DNA from: Buddleja alternifolia
Lineage: Eukaryota > Streptophyta > Magnoliopsida > Lamiales > Scrophulariaceae
Assembly: GCA_019426215.1 (NCBI GenBank)
Contig: CM033394.1
Span: 48,668,423-48,732,422 of the forward strand
DNA: 64,000 nucleotides
Reading direction: 5' to 3'
Shown here: positions 22,752 to 34,499 of the stretch, one piece after another
Layout of the letters: every line of letters begins with the position of its first letter
How positions within the stretch are numbered: the first letter of the stretch is position 1
Notes under the pieces: generated by a model
What the model was told of the DNA's origin: nothing
What the model saw: only the letters and a program-made list of their open reading frames with translations
The model's database searches: none
Made by a program: the position numbers and the translations under genes

Positions 22752-24211
22752 TGATAAGTGCAATATTTATGTATTTTATTTCCTCTATATTTAGCATTAT
22801 ATTGTGATTATATGGCCATTGGAATTGATTTTATCTCATTTTGTGATTTAGGCAAGATTTGGAGTGCAAAATATCAATTTCAATCAAAATGGGAGATTTG
22901 GCGATGTTTCGGAAATAATGATATATCTGGAGATGCAGACATTAGTTTCTATTGAATTTTATCCAATTGAAAAGCTAAGACAAAGTCCTATATTTCTTAT
23001 GAAGAAGTCCAGACCCAGTTCAGAAGTTAAAGGGCCCGAAAGTGCTCAAGAACAGAAGATTTCTTCATGGACTGGACAGCGCGGTTTTGGTGAAAAATTC
23101 ATAAATAGAGTTATGTGTCTCGGATTCAGTCAAGGCCAGTTGGAAGTGAAAGATAACACATGAATCTACAAATTTTTAGAAGGAGTAGAAGTAAGATTTG
23201 ATGGGTTATAGGTTGTGACAAATCAAAGTGTAAAGGCCGGAAGAATATATTCTCCATGCTTTGATGTTAAAGAGAAAATATATACTCCATGCTTTAATGT
23301 TAAAGGAAGAATATATTCTCCATGTCTTGATAATGGAAGAGAGAATATATTCTCTCCATGATTATGGAATCTTTTCATTGCCTATATATATGTCTTGCAA
23401 GACTTGAAGTGGAAAAAGGGGAGAGAGTTAGAGAAAATAGTATTTTCGAGTTTTATGCTTACAATTATGAGTAGCTAAGTTTTTCTTTCGATTCAAGGGA
23501 GTTCATTTTGATCCACACGTTGTGAGACACGGAGCTTCATCTATCTATCTACGGGTTGATTGTCTTTTGTTTTTTATTCTTAATGTTCATGCTTGTTTAG
23601 ATAATTATCTAAGGTGCACATTAGTTGATTATCTATTACAATCTATTGCTAACAAATCTTCATAATCCGTAATTGTTATGCTTGATTTGTGCTCGTAGCA
23701 ATTGAGTTTTCAAGATTGCGATCCCAGTTTTCATTGATTACTTGAGGGAAACATTAGTGTAAATTAAATAGTTGGCGCTTGCTTAAACTATTTTTTATCC
23801 GTAGTCGCTTCTAATTCGTTATGCTATTATTGACATGATTAGGATTGCTTAATATTGAGTCAGTTGATAATAAGAATTTAACCGGGTGCTGGGCTTTGGT
23901 TAATGATATAAGAAAGTTAATAGGGATATAAATAGTTGGTTATTTATGTTCTTGGCTAAGTAATCAAATAATAGATAGTATTTTAGGTGTCTATGATCAA
24001 CTTGAATTGAAGAACGAATTATATCCTTGAATCGATGCTTTACATGTATTGAACTTCCTACTTAATTCCTACCCTTTATAATTCATCCAAACAAACCTCC
24101 CCATTAAATATTATTTTGATCAACCAATCTCTAGGGTTCGACCTGGACTTACGAGTACTACAGATTCTTGTGAGAACAATAATTATATTTTGGTGCATTC
24201 GACACGTATCA
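22752..24211. mobile_element. Solo LTR (1,460 bp), probably Ty3/gypsy
   Basis: Starts TGATAAGTGCAATA and ends GACACGTATCA, with a perfect 5-bp duplication TGATG at 22747-22751 and 24212-24216. The other spacer reads straight through this site (GACGTTGATGCCATTTG near 57158-57172). There is no internal coding sequence, so it is a solo LTR left by LTR-LTR recombination. The late 'gggttcgacctgg' stretch recalls gypsy LTR ends. The family is not certain. Confidence 0.8.
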
Positions 24212-24216
24212 TGATG

Positions 24217-24717
24217 CCATTTGAATATTTTGGTATACGTATATCTGCAATTAAACAAAATGCAATTTTGACAAAAATATATTTAACAAACTGTATAAAA
24301 CAAATAACATGAGTAGAATACCAGTTTTTTGTTGCAAATTTTCAATTTCAACCTCATTCTCTCATTTTAGTATCTTATTGCTGATTGAATTTCAGTATGG
24401 AAGTGTTATGTATCCGCATGGCAAATCTCACATGAAAAAGTATACAATGAGAGTGAACATTGTACCATATAAAGTTGATGGGCAAAGAGTATGATAAACT
24501 ACGTAGCTTCAAATGAACACAAAGCAAACAAAAAAATGATTTGACTAATCTGGTCATGAGATTAATAAAAAATAAAATAAAAAGAGGCTACGGTTAAAAA
24601 ATATTAAGATAATAAAAGAAAGAGCCTGCGGTTAAAAAATAATGTGATATATAGGCTATCAACATCATCAAAGTTTCTTGCATTAAATTGTTGTGGCAAA
24701 GATTTGAATTGACATCC
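24217..24717. other. Ancestral spacer DNA, no gene seen
   Basis: Collinear with 57173-57905 apart from the Tourist MITE present only there. AT-rich, no supported gene. Confidence 0.5.
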
Positions 24718-24734
24718 TTTCTTATGGCACTAAT

Positions 24735-24923
24735 TCTTTTTTTTGGTTGCGTATCACACTATCCCGGATATTATTGGACTAATCTGTTGGTCGACCCGGG
24801 TCGCACACCTGGCCTGGTGGGTGAGTCTCCCAACGGGGGTAACTGCGTACACAAGAAATCGAACCCGAGAGCTTGCTTAAACGGAACCACAAGTTGCTTA
24901 CCACTTGGACCAACCCCTCTTGG
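24735..24923 (-). mobile_element. tRNA-derived SINE (Au-like)
   Basis: Read on the minus strand it starts GGGGTTGGTCCAAGTGG (box A region, 24898-24912), has a GGGTTCGATTTC box B (24855-24866) and ends in an A-rich tail (ctttttttt on the plus strand at 24735-24744). It is flanked by a 17-bp duplication TTTCTTATGGYACTAAT (24718-24734 and 24924-24940). The paralogous spacer has a single copy of the site (about 57910-57928). The body resembles the widespread plant Au SINE type, from memory of the family. Confidence 0.8.
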
Positions 24924-24932
24924 TTTCTTATG

Positions 24933-25022
24933 GTACTAATGCTACTGCAAGAATACAATAAAATTGTTGTGGCAATAATATTATTTGGCATCCTGCGTAT
25001 GGCACTAATGCTACTGCAAGAA
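24933..25022 (+). repeat. 69-bp tandem repeat, short allele
   Basis: The unit begins GCACTAATGCTACTGCAAGA and recurs at a 69-base period (24933, 25002). The other spacer has one unit more at 57921-58079. A more degenerate unit precedes it on the left. Confidence 0.75.
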
Positions 25023-25527
25023 TGTAAATATGGAGAAGGAATATGTTATAACCACACTTCATCTGCATCGTCCAAGCATAAAGAGATAATTCTTTAATGC
25101 AATAAATTGGGCTTTTAGACTTCATGGCAGCTAGAAAGGCGATGCCAAATTGGAGAGTATCATTTTATTTCTTTTTATGGCTCAAGGCTTTTGGACTTTT
25201 AACAAATCAGTAATCATAACAATAATAATTATTGTTATTACATAATGACCATCTTTTTTATGACCAATCAATTTTGTAAATTAGTGGTGGAATTAATATG
25301 GACTAAATTGTACGTACTTTCAATTCATAGTTGAAAGTAGAAGTATAAAATCACAATTGAAAGAAACAATAAGATATCCACACATATCCCTTTTGGTCCA
25401 GAACGTTTAGTGATCACAAAAGGGTACCGTCGAGAGAGGCACTTCTTGATGTGAGATTGCTTGCTTGGGGAAGGAATTTGAGTGCTGATTTAGAATGACA
25501 AATTGATCACCCGAGAATTACACTTGT
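25023..25527. other. Spacer DNA downstream of gene B, no gene seen
   Basis: Collinear with 58080-58567 except for about 100 bp near 25385-25490 that is replaced by different, TATA-rich sequence in the other copy. Confidence 0.5.
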
Positions 25528-26012
25528 GTTCCTTCAACTTTACCTGTAAAACACTTTGGTCGCTTATTTATCGGATTCGACAAATATAGTCCTAAATATT
25601 GCATATTTAAGCAGTTTTGGTCCATGCTTTTAATTTTTCAATAGAATGGCTGCATGTGAGCTTAAATTAGGGAAATTCAATTGATTTTGGCCCTGAAAAC
25701 ATCAATTTGCACAACAACCTCCATTATTTTCAAATGTCAGTGGAATATTTGCAATTAATATTTATAAAAATTGAAAATTATCAAATATTAGAGTTTACAA
25801 ATTATATGAGAAAATTTGGGTTGAATTATGGTTAAGGGTGTGACCCTGAAATGAAGCGAGATTGCACTAATTTCCCCGCATTTGAGTTTATTCCATTAGT
25901 TTTTGGATGAAAAGTAACAATACGAATGAAATCTGTTTAAAACTGAAATATCTAGGATTAAATTTGTCGAGTTGAATAAATGGGGGACCAAAATTGTGTA
26001 AAGTTCAGGGAA
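25528..26012. mobile_element. Old long-TIR element, shared copy
   Basis: The ends are imperfect inverted repeats: the left ~100 bp (GTTCCTTCAACTTTACC ... ATTCGACAAATATAGTCCTA) pair with the right end (TTAAATTTGTCGAG ... GTAAAGTTCAGGGAA). It is present at the same place downstream of gene C (about 58572-59060), so it is older than the duplication. Non-coding. Confidence 0.5.
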
Positions 26013-26394
26013 TAACGACGATCACTTGAAACTCTTAAATTACTCCAAACTGTAACCTCAAGAGCAACCTTATTAAAGTAGCAATGTAGAATTCATTGTT
26101 GTATGTTAGAATAATATATTATCATATCTTACATTAGTATCTTTTCTTATTTAGATAGATCATAATCTCTTGTTTATAGGCTAGAGTATAATCTTCTTTC
26201 ACTGTTTATAGTGTAGGTTACGATATCATTAGATTCTCTTATAACTCTATAAACAGTACATGAGAATTAATTCCCAAGGGGAATTTCATAAGTCTAAATT
26301 GTATTTATTTAATTATTTCGCATCAAACATAATTATTAACAGCTTATGCTTTGTATTTATTGCTGAAGAATTCATTAAAAAAGAACTAACATCC
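26013..26394. other. 3' flank of SEO gene B
   Basis: AT-rich. A stretch from about 26107 (TGTTAGAATAATATATTATC) to about 26265 looks like a piece of a small Copia LTR and is also present downstream of gene C (about 59150-59315). No gene; it probably holds the gene B 3' UTR. Confidence 0.35.
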
Positions 26395-29300
26395 TCAATC
26401 CGTGCAGCACCTGTACATAACATACTTATCCATAACCTTTCCACATTCCGAGCAAACCAGCTTCTCAGGTATATATCCAGCGTTCCCTGGCAGAATCAAA
26501 CGGTTACAATGATGTTCAGGATGAACACCCTTTATCTGTTCATCCAAAACCCTCACGAAAACGTCGGGACGATCGACATTATAGCTCCACTGGCTATAAT
26601 TCTCCAAGACAGGCAGCACAATGTCACCAATCCCCTTGGTCATCTCATGGTTTCCTCGGCTGAATACCGCCCAGCCGTGTTCGCTGCTGTCGAACGTTAG
26701 GACATCCATGATCTCCTGCATCATGTGGTCCGTGTCGACTGTCATCCCGATTTTCTTCTTGGAGTTCCACATGCTCCAGAGCCGGACCCAGAAGTACCAC
26801 ACGTAGTCGTAGTATTCGTTGAGCGAGAAGATGTGGCTGAGCTTCTCGCGGTTGATTATTTCGTGGCAACGACGGACTTTGTCTTTAGGGTTACGTTTCC
26901 CAACGTAGAGCATTTCTAGGGGGACACCGAGGGCATCAGCCGCAGCTCGGGCGGATAAGGTGAACCGACGGATCCATTCTATTTCCTCGCCTCCGTATAG
27001 ACATATTACCTTATTGCCTGCTATCTGTCAGACCAGAAGTCAAAGGAGTCAAAAGAGACCAGGAGTCAAGAGAGAAGTCAAAAGGGAGCTGAAGTAAAGC
27101 ACTATCATCGCGCCTTGGTGTGTGATCGATAACGGAGCCAGGATTTTCAGGCGGGGGGGGGGGGCGAGATATAGCTATACCTTTTTTTTGCCAAATAGAC
27201 GAAGGATTCAAGGGGGGCGATACGGTACACTATATTTATGAGGGAAAATCTTGGGGCTTATGTTTGGCAGTTTGTTTTTCTATTCTGAATAATGGATTTC
27301 GGGTTGCTTGTCTATCAAGTATTCAGCTTTGTATATGGTGGCATGTACATTATATTATTTATTAATTACTCTTGAAATATCGAGAATAGAGATGTGAGAA
27401 CTATTGTAGACTCAGGTTATATCTTTGTGCCATCTTAGGCTAAATTATTTCTTAAAACACACAATCTCAATGTCTATCAGCCTGTTGGGTTATTTGTTCA
27501 TTTTATATGGTTTCTTGATATATTTATGCAAGTTAGTTATAAATTAATCACGTACCCAATCTGGAATGCGTGGATCGATGGAATCTGCTAGTAATTCGAT
27601 GTTCCAGTTGATTTCTGACCAGAGATCCCGTTCCCTAGCACCAGTGAAGGGGAATGCCGTACTACCCCAAATCCACATCATCGGTAACGCATCAAGATTC
27701 GACGGTTTCCCTTGGGGATCCAAAACCACGAGTATAGGCATGTGGGTGAATTTCCAGACCTCTCGGATGTACCTTATAGCCACATGCTCGACCAATGAAG
27801 GGTGATCCACCGAGTACCAAGGCGTACTGTTATTTCGTAGGTCGTAGAATGTTGTATCTTGCAACGAGGCCATTGAGGTTTTCGGGTCGACTAAAGGCAG
27901 CCAAAGGACCTCGTACTGATGCCTCATTGAATTTTGGCTGTAAATCATGTGGAGAATGTTTAACTCTTCGTGAGGGACTTCGAGGTCTGAAATCAATAGG
28001 AGCACGTATTTCAGCCTAAGCACCTCGAGACGTTCCTGTTTTTAAGGAAAAATTGTGAAATTTAGATCGAAAGGGATTAGGAAAAATGGTGTTAATGAAT
28101 AGAGAAGAAACTGACGTTCGTCTTTCTTGAACCGTCATAGAGTGGCTTTTGATCTTCTCGTGAACGAATTATCGCCCTGAGTACTCTCATGTTGTCAATG
28201 TGAGATGTTTCCATAAGTTTCTTGAATGCGGTGTATGCATCTTCCGACTTCTTCCTCTCTACAAAAAGGAAAAAAAATCGTTTTTACAAGACGATCGTGT
28301 GTTTTTGGTGTGCCGATTTCATGGAATAATTGAATGAGATTGTGACTCACCAATTAAATCCTTACAAATCATCAGTTGATTTTGTAGGTGCTCCATTATG
28401 ACTGAGAGCTTATGAGCCAGACTTGATATCTCCCAGGACTCAATAGTTGAGTTGATATACCTGATAAACATCAAAAGTATTATCATTCATTGGGTGTGAT
28501 TATACTGGGATTCAAAATCTCGAGAACTTCTGATATTGACCAACGACAGTTACTCATAAGATCTCTGGAACTCTAACCCTGACACAATTATAACCATTTA
28601 GTGGATCATACGTCACTTTCAATTATAACAGACAACAGATCACTCTGTCATGTCCTATTTCACCTTCTTGCTATTTTAATCATGAATGCAATTCGACAAC
28701 TCAATTGTCGTGTTCATAGATTTTATCAACCCGAAGTATAAGATATTCAATGAGAAGGAAAATACGTACTCGTGACCGCTTCCAGCAAGATTGAGAAATG
28801 TGGATGCACAAGCCAAAAGACTTCTTATGACCCAATAAACAGCTAAGGGAATGTGAGCCGTTGCAGTTGTAATTTCTGGTGATTCACTGCTAATATACGT
28901 AGAAGGGAGCTCCTTAAACTCGACAATGCAATGAGTTACCTTTACAACTGCATTCAAGAGGTCGAGGACGGCCTCAAACTGCCTTCCTAAATGACCCGAA
29001 TGAGCCATTCTGTCAGCGAGATCCTTGAGCATTGCAATGTTCTTCGCTAGTGGATTCTTTGTATGGAGCTGCTCGACTAGCCAAAACTCTCCGTAGTTGA
29101 TGGCAAAAGCGGCAAAGGTAATGACAACTTTGGCATCCCACGAGTAGTTTGACAGTGATTTAAGGAGGTCCATGGTTACAGAATGGGATTCTCCCCCAAC
29201 AGAACAGTTTGAGATTATCTGTTAATCATTGAAAAAAGTTATGATAACGAGTAAGTAATATCAAGATGAAATTTCGTTTTAAGAGACTTTGGATATTCTA

Positions 29301-30034
29301 CTCTGATTTGACTGACATTTTATAATGTATTTCATATTACAAATGTATGCCGAGTGAACAATTTACATGCATTACGTGCATATATGATATGAAATACAAG
29401 ATAAAACATCAAATTAAAACACATTATTCGAATTGGAACGAGGGATTCACATGGACATTGTAAATATATATACCTCACAAGAAATCTTGTTGATGGGAAA
29501 GGCCAGGAATTTAACAATCTCCGAATCATGTTCATATCCGTGGAGGATTTTGTGATCCAGTGTATCTAACTTGGCATGAATTGGAGCTCCCTGAATTTAA
29601 AACATGCAAAACAAATTCAACTATATGAAAATTAAATACTTATACTTAAAACTATATGATTAATGAAATTTGAAGAATCATACAAGAGTAGTAGTGTGAC
29701 TAGTTTCAGCAGTCGTCGGCCTAGCAAAACGCATGATATCCTCAACAATAGAAAGAACTGGCTTCACGTCGAGCTCTTCGATATCAGGGGCATGAGTGGC
29801 CACAATGTGTTTTGTGAGGGCGTTATCGTCCGAGGAGAAAAAAAAGCGGCCCTGATCGTGTCTGGCCATCTGACGGCCCCTAGTTGTTACTGGCGGGAAG
29901 GCTTTGACAGGGGTGTGATCGGGTTCATGGCGCGGGCTTAAACTGTGATCAGCTCCTAGAGCTTTAGTTAGTAGTTCCTTTTGGGTGGTCAAGGGCAGAG
30001 CCTTGGTTGCTGGAACCGCGTCTCGGCTCGCCAT
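26395..30034 (-). CDS. SEO: SEO gene B, complete sieve element occlusion protein
   Basis: Seven exons on the minus strand: 29684-30034, 29474-29590, 28770-29218, 28351-28460, 28116-28258, 27556-28035, 26395-27024. All junctions are GT-AG and the frame is continuous for 759 codons, a usual length for SEO proteins. Residues up to about 300 form the SEO N-terminal domain. Exon 6 (VLLLISDLEVP, LPMMWIWGSTAFPF) is the thioredoxin-like middle domain. Exon 7 is the SEO C-terminal domain ending in the Cys-rich signature CSECGK...YRCC. SEO proteins assemble into P-protein filaments of phloem sieve elements. The gene body is nearly identical to gene A, while the DNA upstream of the leader resembles gene C. 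Product and exon structure are firm; expression is not shown. Confidence 0.93.
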
Positions 30035-31175
30035 TGAAGAGGATGCAAGAAGAGGTTTCTTGAAGTGGTTTTGTTTTGCTAGAGGGACAGATTTGTTGTG
30101 TAAATTCGGTGTTTTAACTCGAGCTATAAATAGATAACAATTACCACAAATAGAAGAAAGGGAGATAGAAACACTTAACTTAGGGTGGAATAAAGTTGTA
30201 CCTTGCTTCCATTGTGGTCTTATGTCTGATGGGGGTTTGGAATTGAGTTTCTATTAGCAAATTCCTCCACCATTTTCAAGATTTTGGTATTCTTACAACT
30301 TTTTTTTTATTCATGTTGTCTATTACCATTGTCGTGATTCATGTTTTTTGATGTCTTTCAGCTCTTGGTACATCATTCTAGCTAGACAAAAATACATCAG
30401 TCTTGGATAAGAAATGAAGATGTGAAAGTTTGAAATTTGTGAGGTATATTACCAAATTATTCGATACCTGGGTCGAGATCGGTCGTTAGAAACTCATTCG
30501 AACTCGATTTCTTTACATAAGAAACTAATTTGAATACCTTTTTGTGTTTGATAAGTTGTAAAGATCCGCCCATGCTATACTTGAATAGTACAAAATGATA
30601 AAATTTGTGCAGAAAATCATGCGACTCGAACTCAATTTATGTGTGGTTCAATTAGAGCTCATTTCTATCGTCAATCAAATCGAGCTCAAGAATAAACATT
30701 AAAACTCATTTATAATTCAACAATCTTGAACAACTCTTTGCTTGACTTGACTTGATTTATCTACAATCCTAATCATGTAAAATGCACAAATAAAGAAATG
30801 TATACATGATGGCACGATGCAGAGGGGGAAAATTGTGATGTAGAGAAAAAATTAAAAATTCTCTACACATTCTAATTATCCATACATATACTTAACACAT
30901 CTACATGTACAATAAAAAGTGTTAACATAAAGATTGAATTGGAATTTGAAATATATTGACGGAAAGTTATTGTTTGAAGCAGAATTTGTCATGCTAAGCT
31001 AAGTAGATGGCAAATGTTACAGCACTTCTTTTGTGGTCATAATCTTAGAATATACACGAATCACATGTTCTGTGTAATCCACTTGTTATGTAATTAGTTT
31101 CAATTCTACCAAACTCGAGTAGGGCTATAATTTTCCCAAATGTCGGAATAAATACATTTTTCGGATATTGGCCTA
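30035..31175. other. Upstream region of gene B, no gene seen
   Basis: Collinear with 2016-3117. The first ~83 bp are identical to gene A, after which the two diverge by several percent. No supported gene. Confidence 0.6.
30125..30132 (-). promoter_or_regulatory. TATA-like box of SEO gene B
   Basis: TATTTATA on the minus strand, 91 bases upstream of the ATG, identical to gene C and different from gene A. Confidence 0.4.
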
Positions 31176-31184
31176 TTTTAGAAA

Positions 31185-32558
31185 GGGATAAATGCTGACA
31201 CCCCCTCACCTCTGGGGATAAGTGCACTTTGTCTCTCAACCTATTAAATTGTGCACCCAACACTCTTACCTTTGGTGATGTTGTATTAACCTTGTGTTGA
31301 CCGAATTCGACGGAATCTAAGGGAATATTCCATTTGAGATACGAACATATTATGAAGTATGTGCACTTTGCCCCCTGACCTTTTAAAAAATGTGCATATA
31401 ACCAACCCCCTATCATAGACATTACTATTAAAATATTCTTATTTTGAGTAAATAATATGGAATGTTTCACCAATATTTTGACATGTGGCATCCAATTTGT
31501 ACTATGTATGGAGGTTTCAATTAATTTGAGTATTCTTGTAATTATAAACTATATTGTTATCATACATTTATGTACGTTAAAATTAATTTAATTTAATATT
31601 TATTCTCCAATGAATGTTCTGATATACATATCTATGGATAAATAAATAAAAATTACATAAAATTTTGCACTTCAATATAATAAATAAGAGAGATGATGAT
31701 TGATTTCAAAATTAATTAACTATTTTTTTCTGGCAAAATCCACCCAAAAGCATTGTCTCTATTATCCTCTATGTAACCCAAACAACCCACATTTTTCACT
31801 AATCAATAATAATGATTCAAGGGTAACAATAAAAATATTTTAATGATCTAACCATTATGAACTTAAAAAAATATAATTATAGAAATAATTTGTAATTATG
31901 AGATAACTTGAATTATTGAAAGGGATAATTGTAGATACCCCCCTCAGTTATTGGGTGAAGTGCACTTTGCCCCCTCACTTATTGAAATGTGCGCTTTGCC
32001 CCCTTACTTATCATAAAATGTGCACTTTCATCCTTCGGTCAGCTCGGGCAGAAAAAATACAAAGGAATTTCCGTACGTTGCTGCCTGGATTTGAATTTTC
32101 CTTTGTATTTTTTTGCCTTAAACTGCCCGAAGGACCAATGTGCACATTTTATGATAAGTGAGGGGGCAAAGTGCACATTTCAATAAGTGAGGGGGTAAAG
32201 TGCACTTCACCCCATAACTGAGGGGGGTATATGCTATTATCCCTTATTGAAATATCAATATATACATCATGAAGTTTGTACACAACAGTATTTTGGTGAA
32301 AAATATTCCACTTTATTCAACCAAAAAAGAATTTGATGGTAATGTATATATTAGGTGGTTAAATGCATATTTTTAAAGGTAAGGAGGCAAAATGCACATA
32401 TCTCAAAGTATCAAAGTATCTCCGATTCAATATTCGTAGAATATTCCTCTAGATTTTATTGGAGATAGACAAAGAGGGTAAAGTTAAAGATGTCTGGTGT
32501 ACATTTTGATAAGTTGGGGGCAAAGTCCACTTACTCGGGGAGTGTCTTCATTTATCCC
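31185..32558. mobile_element. Non-autonomous MULE with 9-bp TSD
   Basis: The termini GGGATAAATGCTGACACCCC and GAGTGTCTTCATTTATCCC form long inverted repeats. Perfect 9-bp duplications TTTTAGAAA flank it (31176-31184 and 32559-32567), which is the Mutator-like signature. It contains a second, related MITE. No transposase seen. Confidence 0.8.
31922..32243. mobile_element. MULE-type MITE nested in the MULE
   Basis: 322 bp, almost entirely palindromic arms (left GGGATAATTGTAGATACCCC; right ends GGGGTATATGCTATTATCCC). The 9-bp duplication TTATTGAAA lies at 31913-31921 and 32244-32252. The other spacer has the single-copy site GAATTATTGAAATC near 4951-4964. Confidence 0.85.
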
Positions 32559-32573
32559 TTTTAGAAATGCTTC

Positions 32574-32772
32574 TTTACGTGATACGTGGGTTATTTTAAT
32601 AGTTCCATAGCGTCTTGAAAGTCTAGTCCGAAAAAAAAAAGCACATTATTCTATCAATTATTACCACAAGTTTTTCTTGTCTTTAGTAGTTGATACAATT
32701 TTTAGCAGGAAAAAAAATTAAAAAAAAAAGCACTTAATATTGTAAAGACTCTTTCTGATCATATTAACGAAT
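32574..32772 (+). repeat. Single-copy counterpart of the 3126/5152 direct repeat
   Basis: Matches 5152-5355 in position and sequence. It shows the ancestral single-copy state. Confidence 0.65.
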
Positions 32773-33462
32773 AGTTTATAAATTGCAAATATTTATTAAG
32801 TTTTAATTTTTTTATTATTAATACTTGGGTTAATCCTAGAAAGAGATCTTGTTAGGAATTTCATGTTAGAAGTTTTGATGATGACAATTAAGTTTTTGTT
32901 AGACCCCCAAAAAAGTTGTAAGTTTATTTTCGTAGAAAACTTGTATAGGCTTTGAAGCGTTAAACTTGTAATAGATTTATTAGGCTTTGTTATCTTACTT
33001 TAGAGTGTTAGGCAAAATAGTCTTAGGCTGAGCGTCTGATGATTTCTGAGTGAGTTTATCAGTGGTAAAGTTCGAAGACTCAAGCGCCTGATCTCAGAAG
33101 ATAGATACAGTCTCCAAGCGTCCACTTTGGCCAGCTATATCAAGCGTTACCTTATGGGACAGAAGTGATTTCACCTGAATTTACTTCTAAGTCCAGAAGG
33201 AGTTTAATGCAAATATTCTCAAAGCATTAAATACCAACGGGTATTAATTTCAAATGCATTAAATGTTGATAAGAGCATTTAATATGATAAGTAATGTCAG
33301 ACGTACGGAGAAGCCACCCTATTGGACTGTCAACTATCTCAGACTGCAGCACCAACTTTCGTGCAGCAGATTTTCAGGAAAAAGGACAAAAGCTGTTCAC
33401 TCGCGAAAGTGAAAGACACGCGCCAGTGCATGTGTCAAACGGACACTTTCTCCAAGAATACC

Positions 33463-33470
33463 TATAAATA
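33463..33470 (+). promoter_or_regulatory. TATA box of 5' LTR, element 2
   Basis: TATAAATA in the context CCTATAAATAGG. The same sequence occurs in the 3' LTR at 45777-45784 and, in related form, in element 1 at 8217-8224. Confidence 0.6.
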
Positions 33471-34334
33471 GGACTTCAACAACAAACAAGTATGTGAGAA
33501 CAATTTTATCAAGCCAAATTGCTGTTGCACTAAAATCTCATTCCTTAAACTCTCAGAAAAGCCAGAAAATTCAAGAAACATCCTACTTGCTTTTCTTATA
33601 TTCCTGAGACAGTCAACAAATATCTCAAACATTCTTTTTGAAGAAACCAGATTCCTACTGAGATATTACCAAGTTGTTTGAACTTCATCAAAATCAAACA
33701 AACCTTTTAGAAAATCCCATCCAAGCCTCGCGATCTGTGTGAAGTCGAAGTTGGATACTTGCATCATTTCTGGGTGAAAGAAGCAAGAGGGTTGAAGTGA
33801 TTTGAAGCAGAAATCTGTGTGATCAAGGAGCTCAAGTCATCGACATCCATCTCTCCCTAATTTGTAGAAGATTCTGTGTGATTCTTTGAGAATCATTTTA
33901 GTGGATTGCCTCCAAGTGCAAAGGAGAAGAAGGACGTAGTTGGGATTACACCACCCAACGAACCTTACAAATATTGTGTTATTTACTTTTCAGTCATTTC
34001 ATTCATCTATCATATCATTGCATAAGTAAAACACAATCAAAAGCTAAGCAACTAAGAAACATCTTGTGACGCTAAAACTTTCAAAGAGAAGACTCCAAAA
34101 TCATTTCGCTGTGCTAACCCTGATTAAAAGAACTGAACGCTTAACCTACAAGGTCAAAGTATTCAATTCCTGAAGTCTAAGTTAACTTTATAAAACAGTC
34201 TTCATTAGACGCTTCACACAGTCTCAAATATCTTATGTGAACGCTAAAGTGAAGCGTTAGACACTTCAAGCGCCTATCATTTCAAGCGTCCAAATACGTT
34301 TAATACGAAGTCTTTTTGAAGTCGAAAAAGACTT

Positions 34335-34373
34335 AAGGGTCTATTCAACCCCCCCCCCCCCTTCTAGACCCTT
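34335..34373 (+). other. Hairpin with poly-C loop in LTR end
   Basis: Arms AAGGGTCTA (34335-34343) and TAGACCCTT (34365-34373) enclose TTCAA-C13-TTC. Repeated in the 3' LTR (46651-46659 with 46683-46691, C16) and in element 1 (9015-9022 with 9041-9048, C9). A second stem-loop (GTCTTTTT...AAAAAGAC) lies directly upstream in element 2. Confidence 0.6.
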
Positions 34374-34398
34374 TCGTATGCCACTTGGGACCAACAAG

Positions 34399-34410
34399 TG
34401 GTATCAGAGC
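34399..34410 (+). other. Primer-binding site of Copia element 2 (initiator Met tRNA)
   Basis: TGGTATCAGAGC, two bases after the LTR. Confidence 0.92.
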
Positions 34411-34499
34411 GGTTAATTTTGAAATTTTAAAATTTCCAAGCATAACTGCTTGTTTAGATCCTTTTCTTTCAAAATCTAGTTGCTTTTTAAAGCTTAGAT

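Larger units (their letters stand above)
32850..34396 (+). repeat. 5' LTR of Copia element 2
   Basis: TGTTAGGAATTTC ... GGGACCAACA, 1,547 bp. It contains a TATA box, and near its end two consecutive hairpins, the second enclosing a C13 run. Confidence 0.95.

Noticed and set aside
24735..24923. Possible tRNA gene on the minus strand
   Set aside because: Boxes A and B are present but the flanks do not fold into a cloverleaf, and the A tail and 17-bp target duplication identify a SINE.
26621..26919. Open frames on the plus strand across SEO gene B exon 7
   Set aside because: They are antisense shadows of the exon; the minus-strand reading matches SEO domains and splices correctly.
31045..31491. 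148-codon minus-strand frame
   Set aside because: Lies across the MULE left terminal repeat and flank; no protein similarity recognised and not present in the other spacer.
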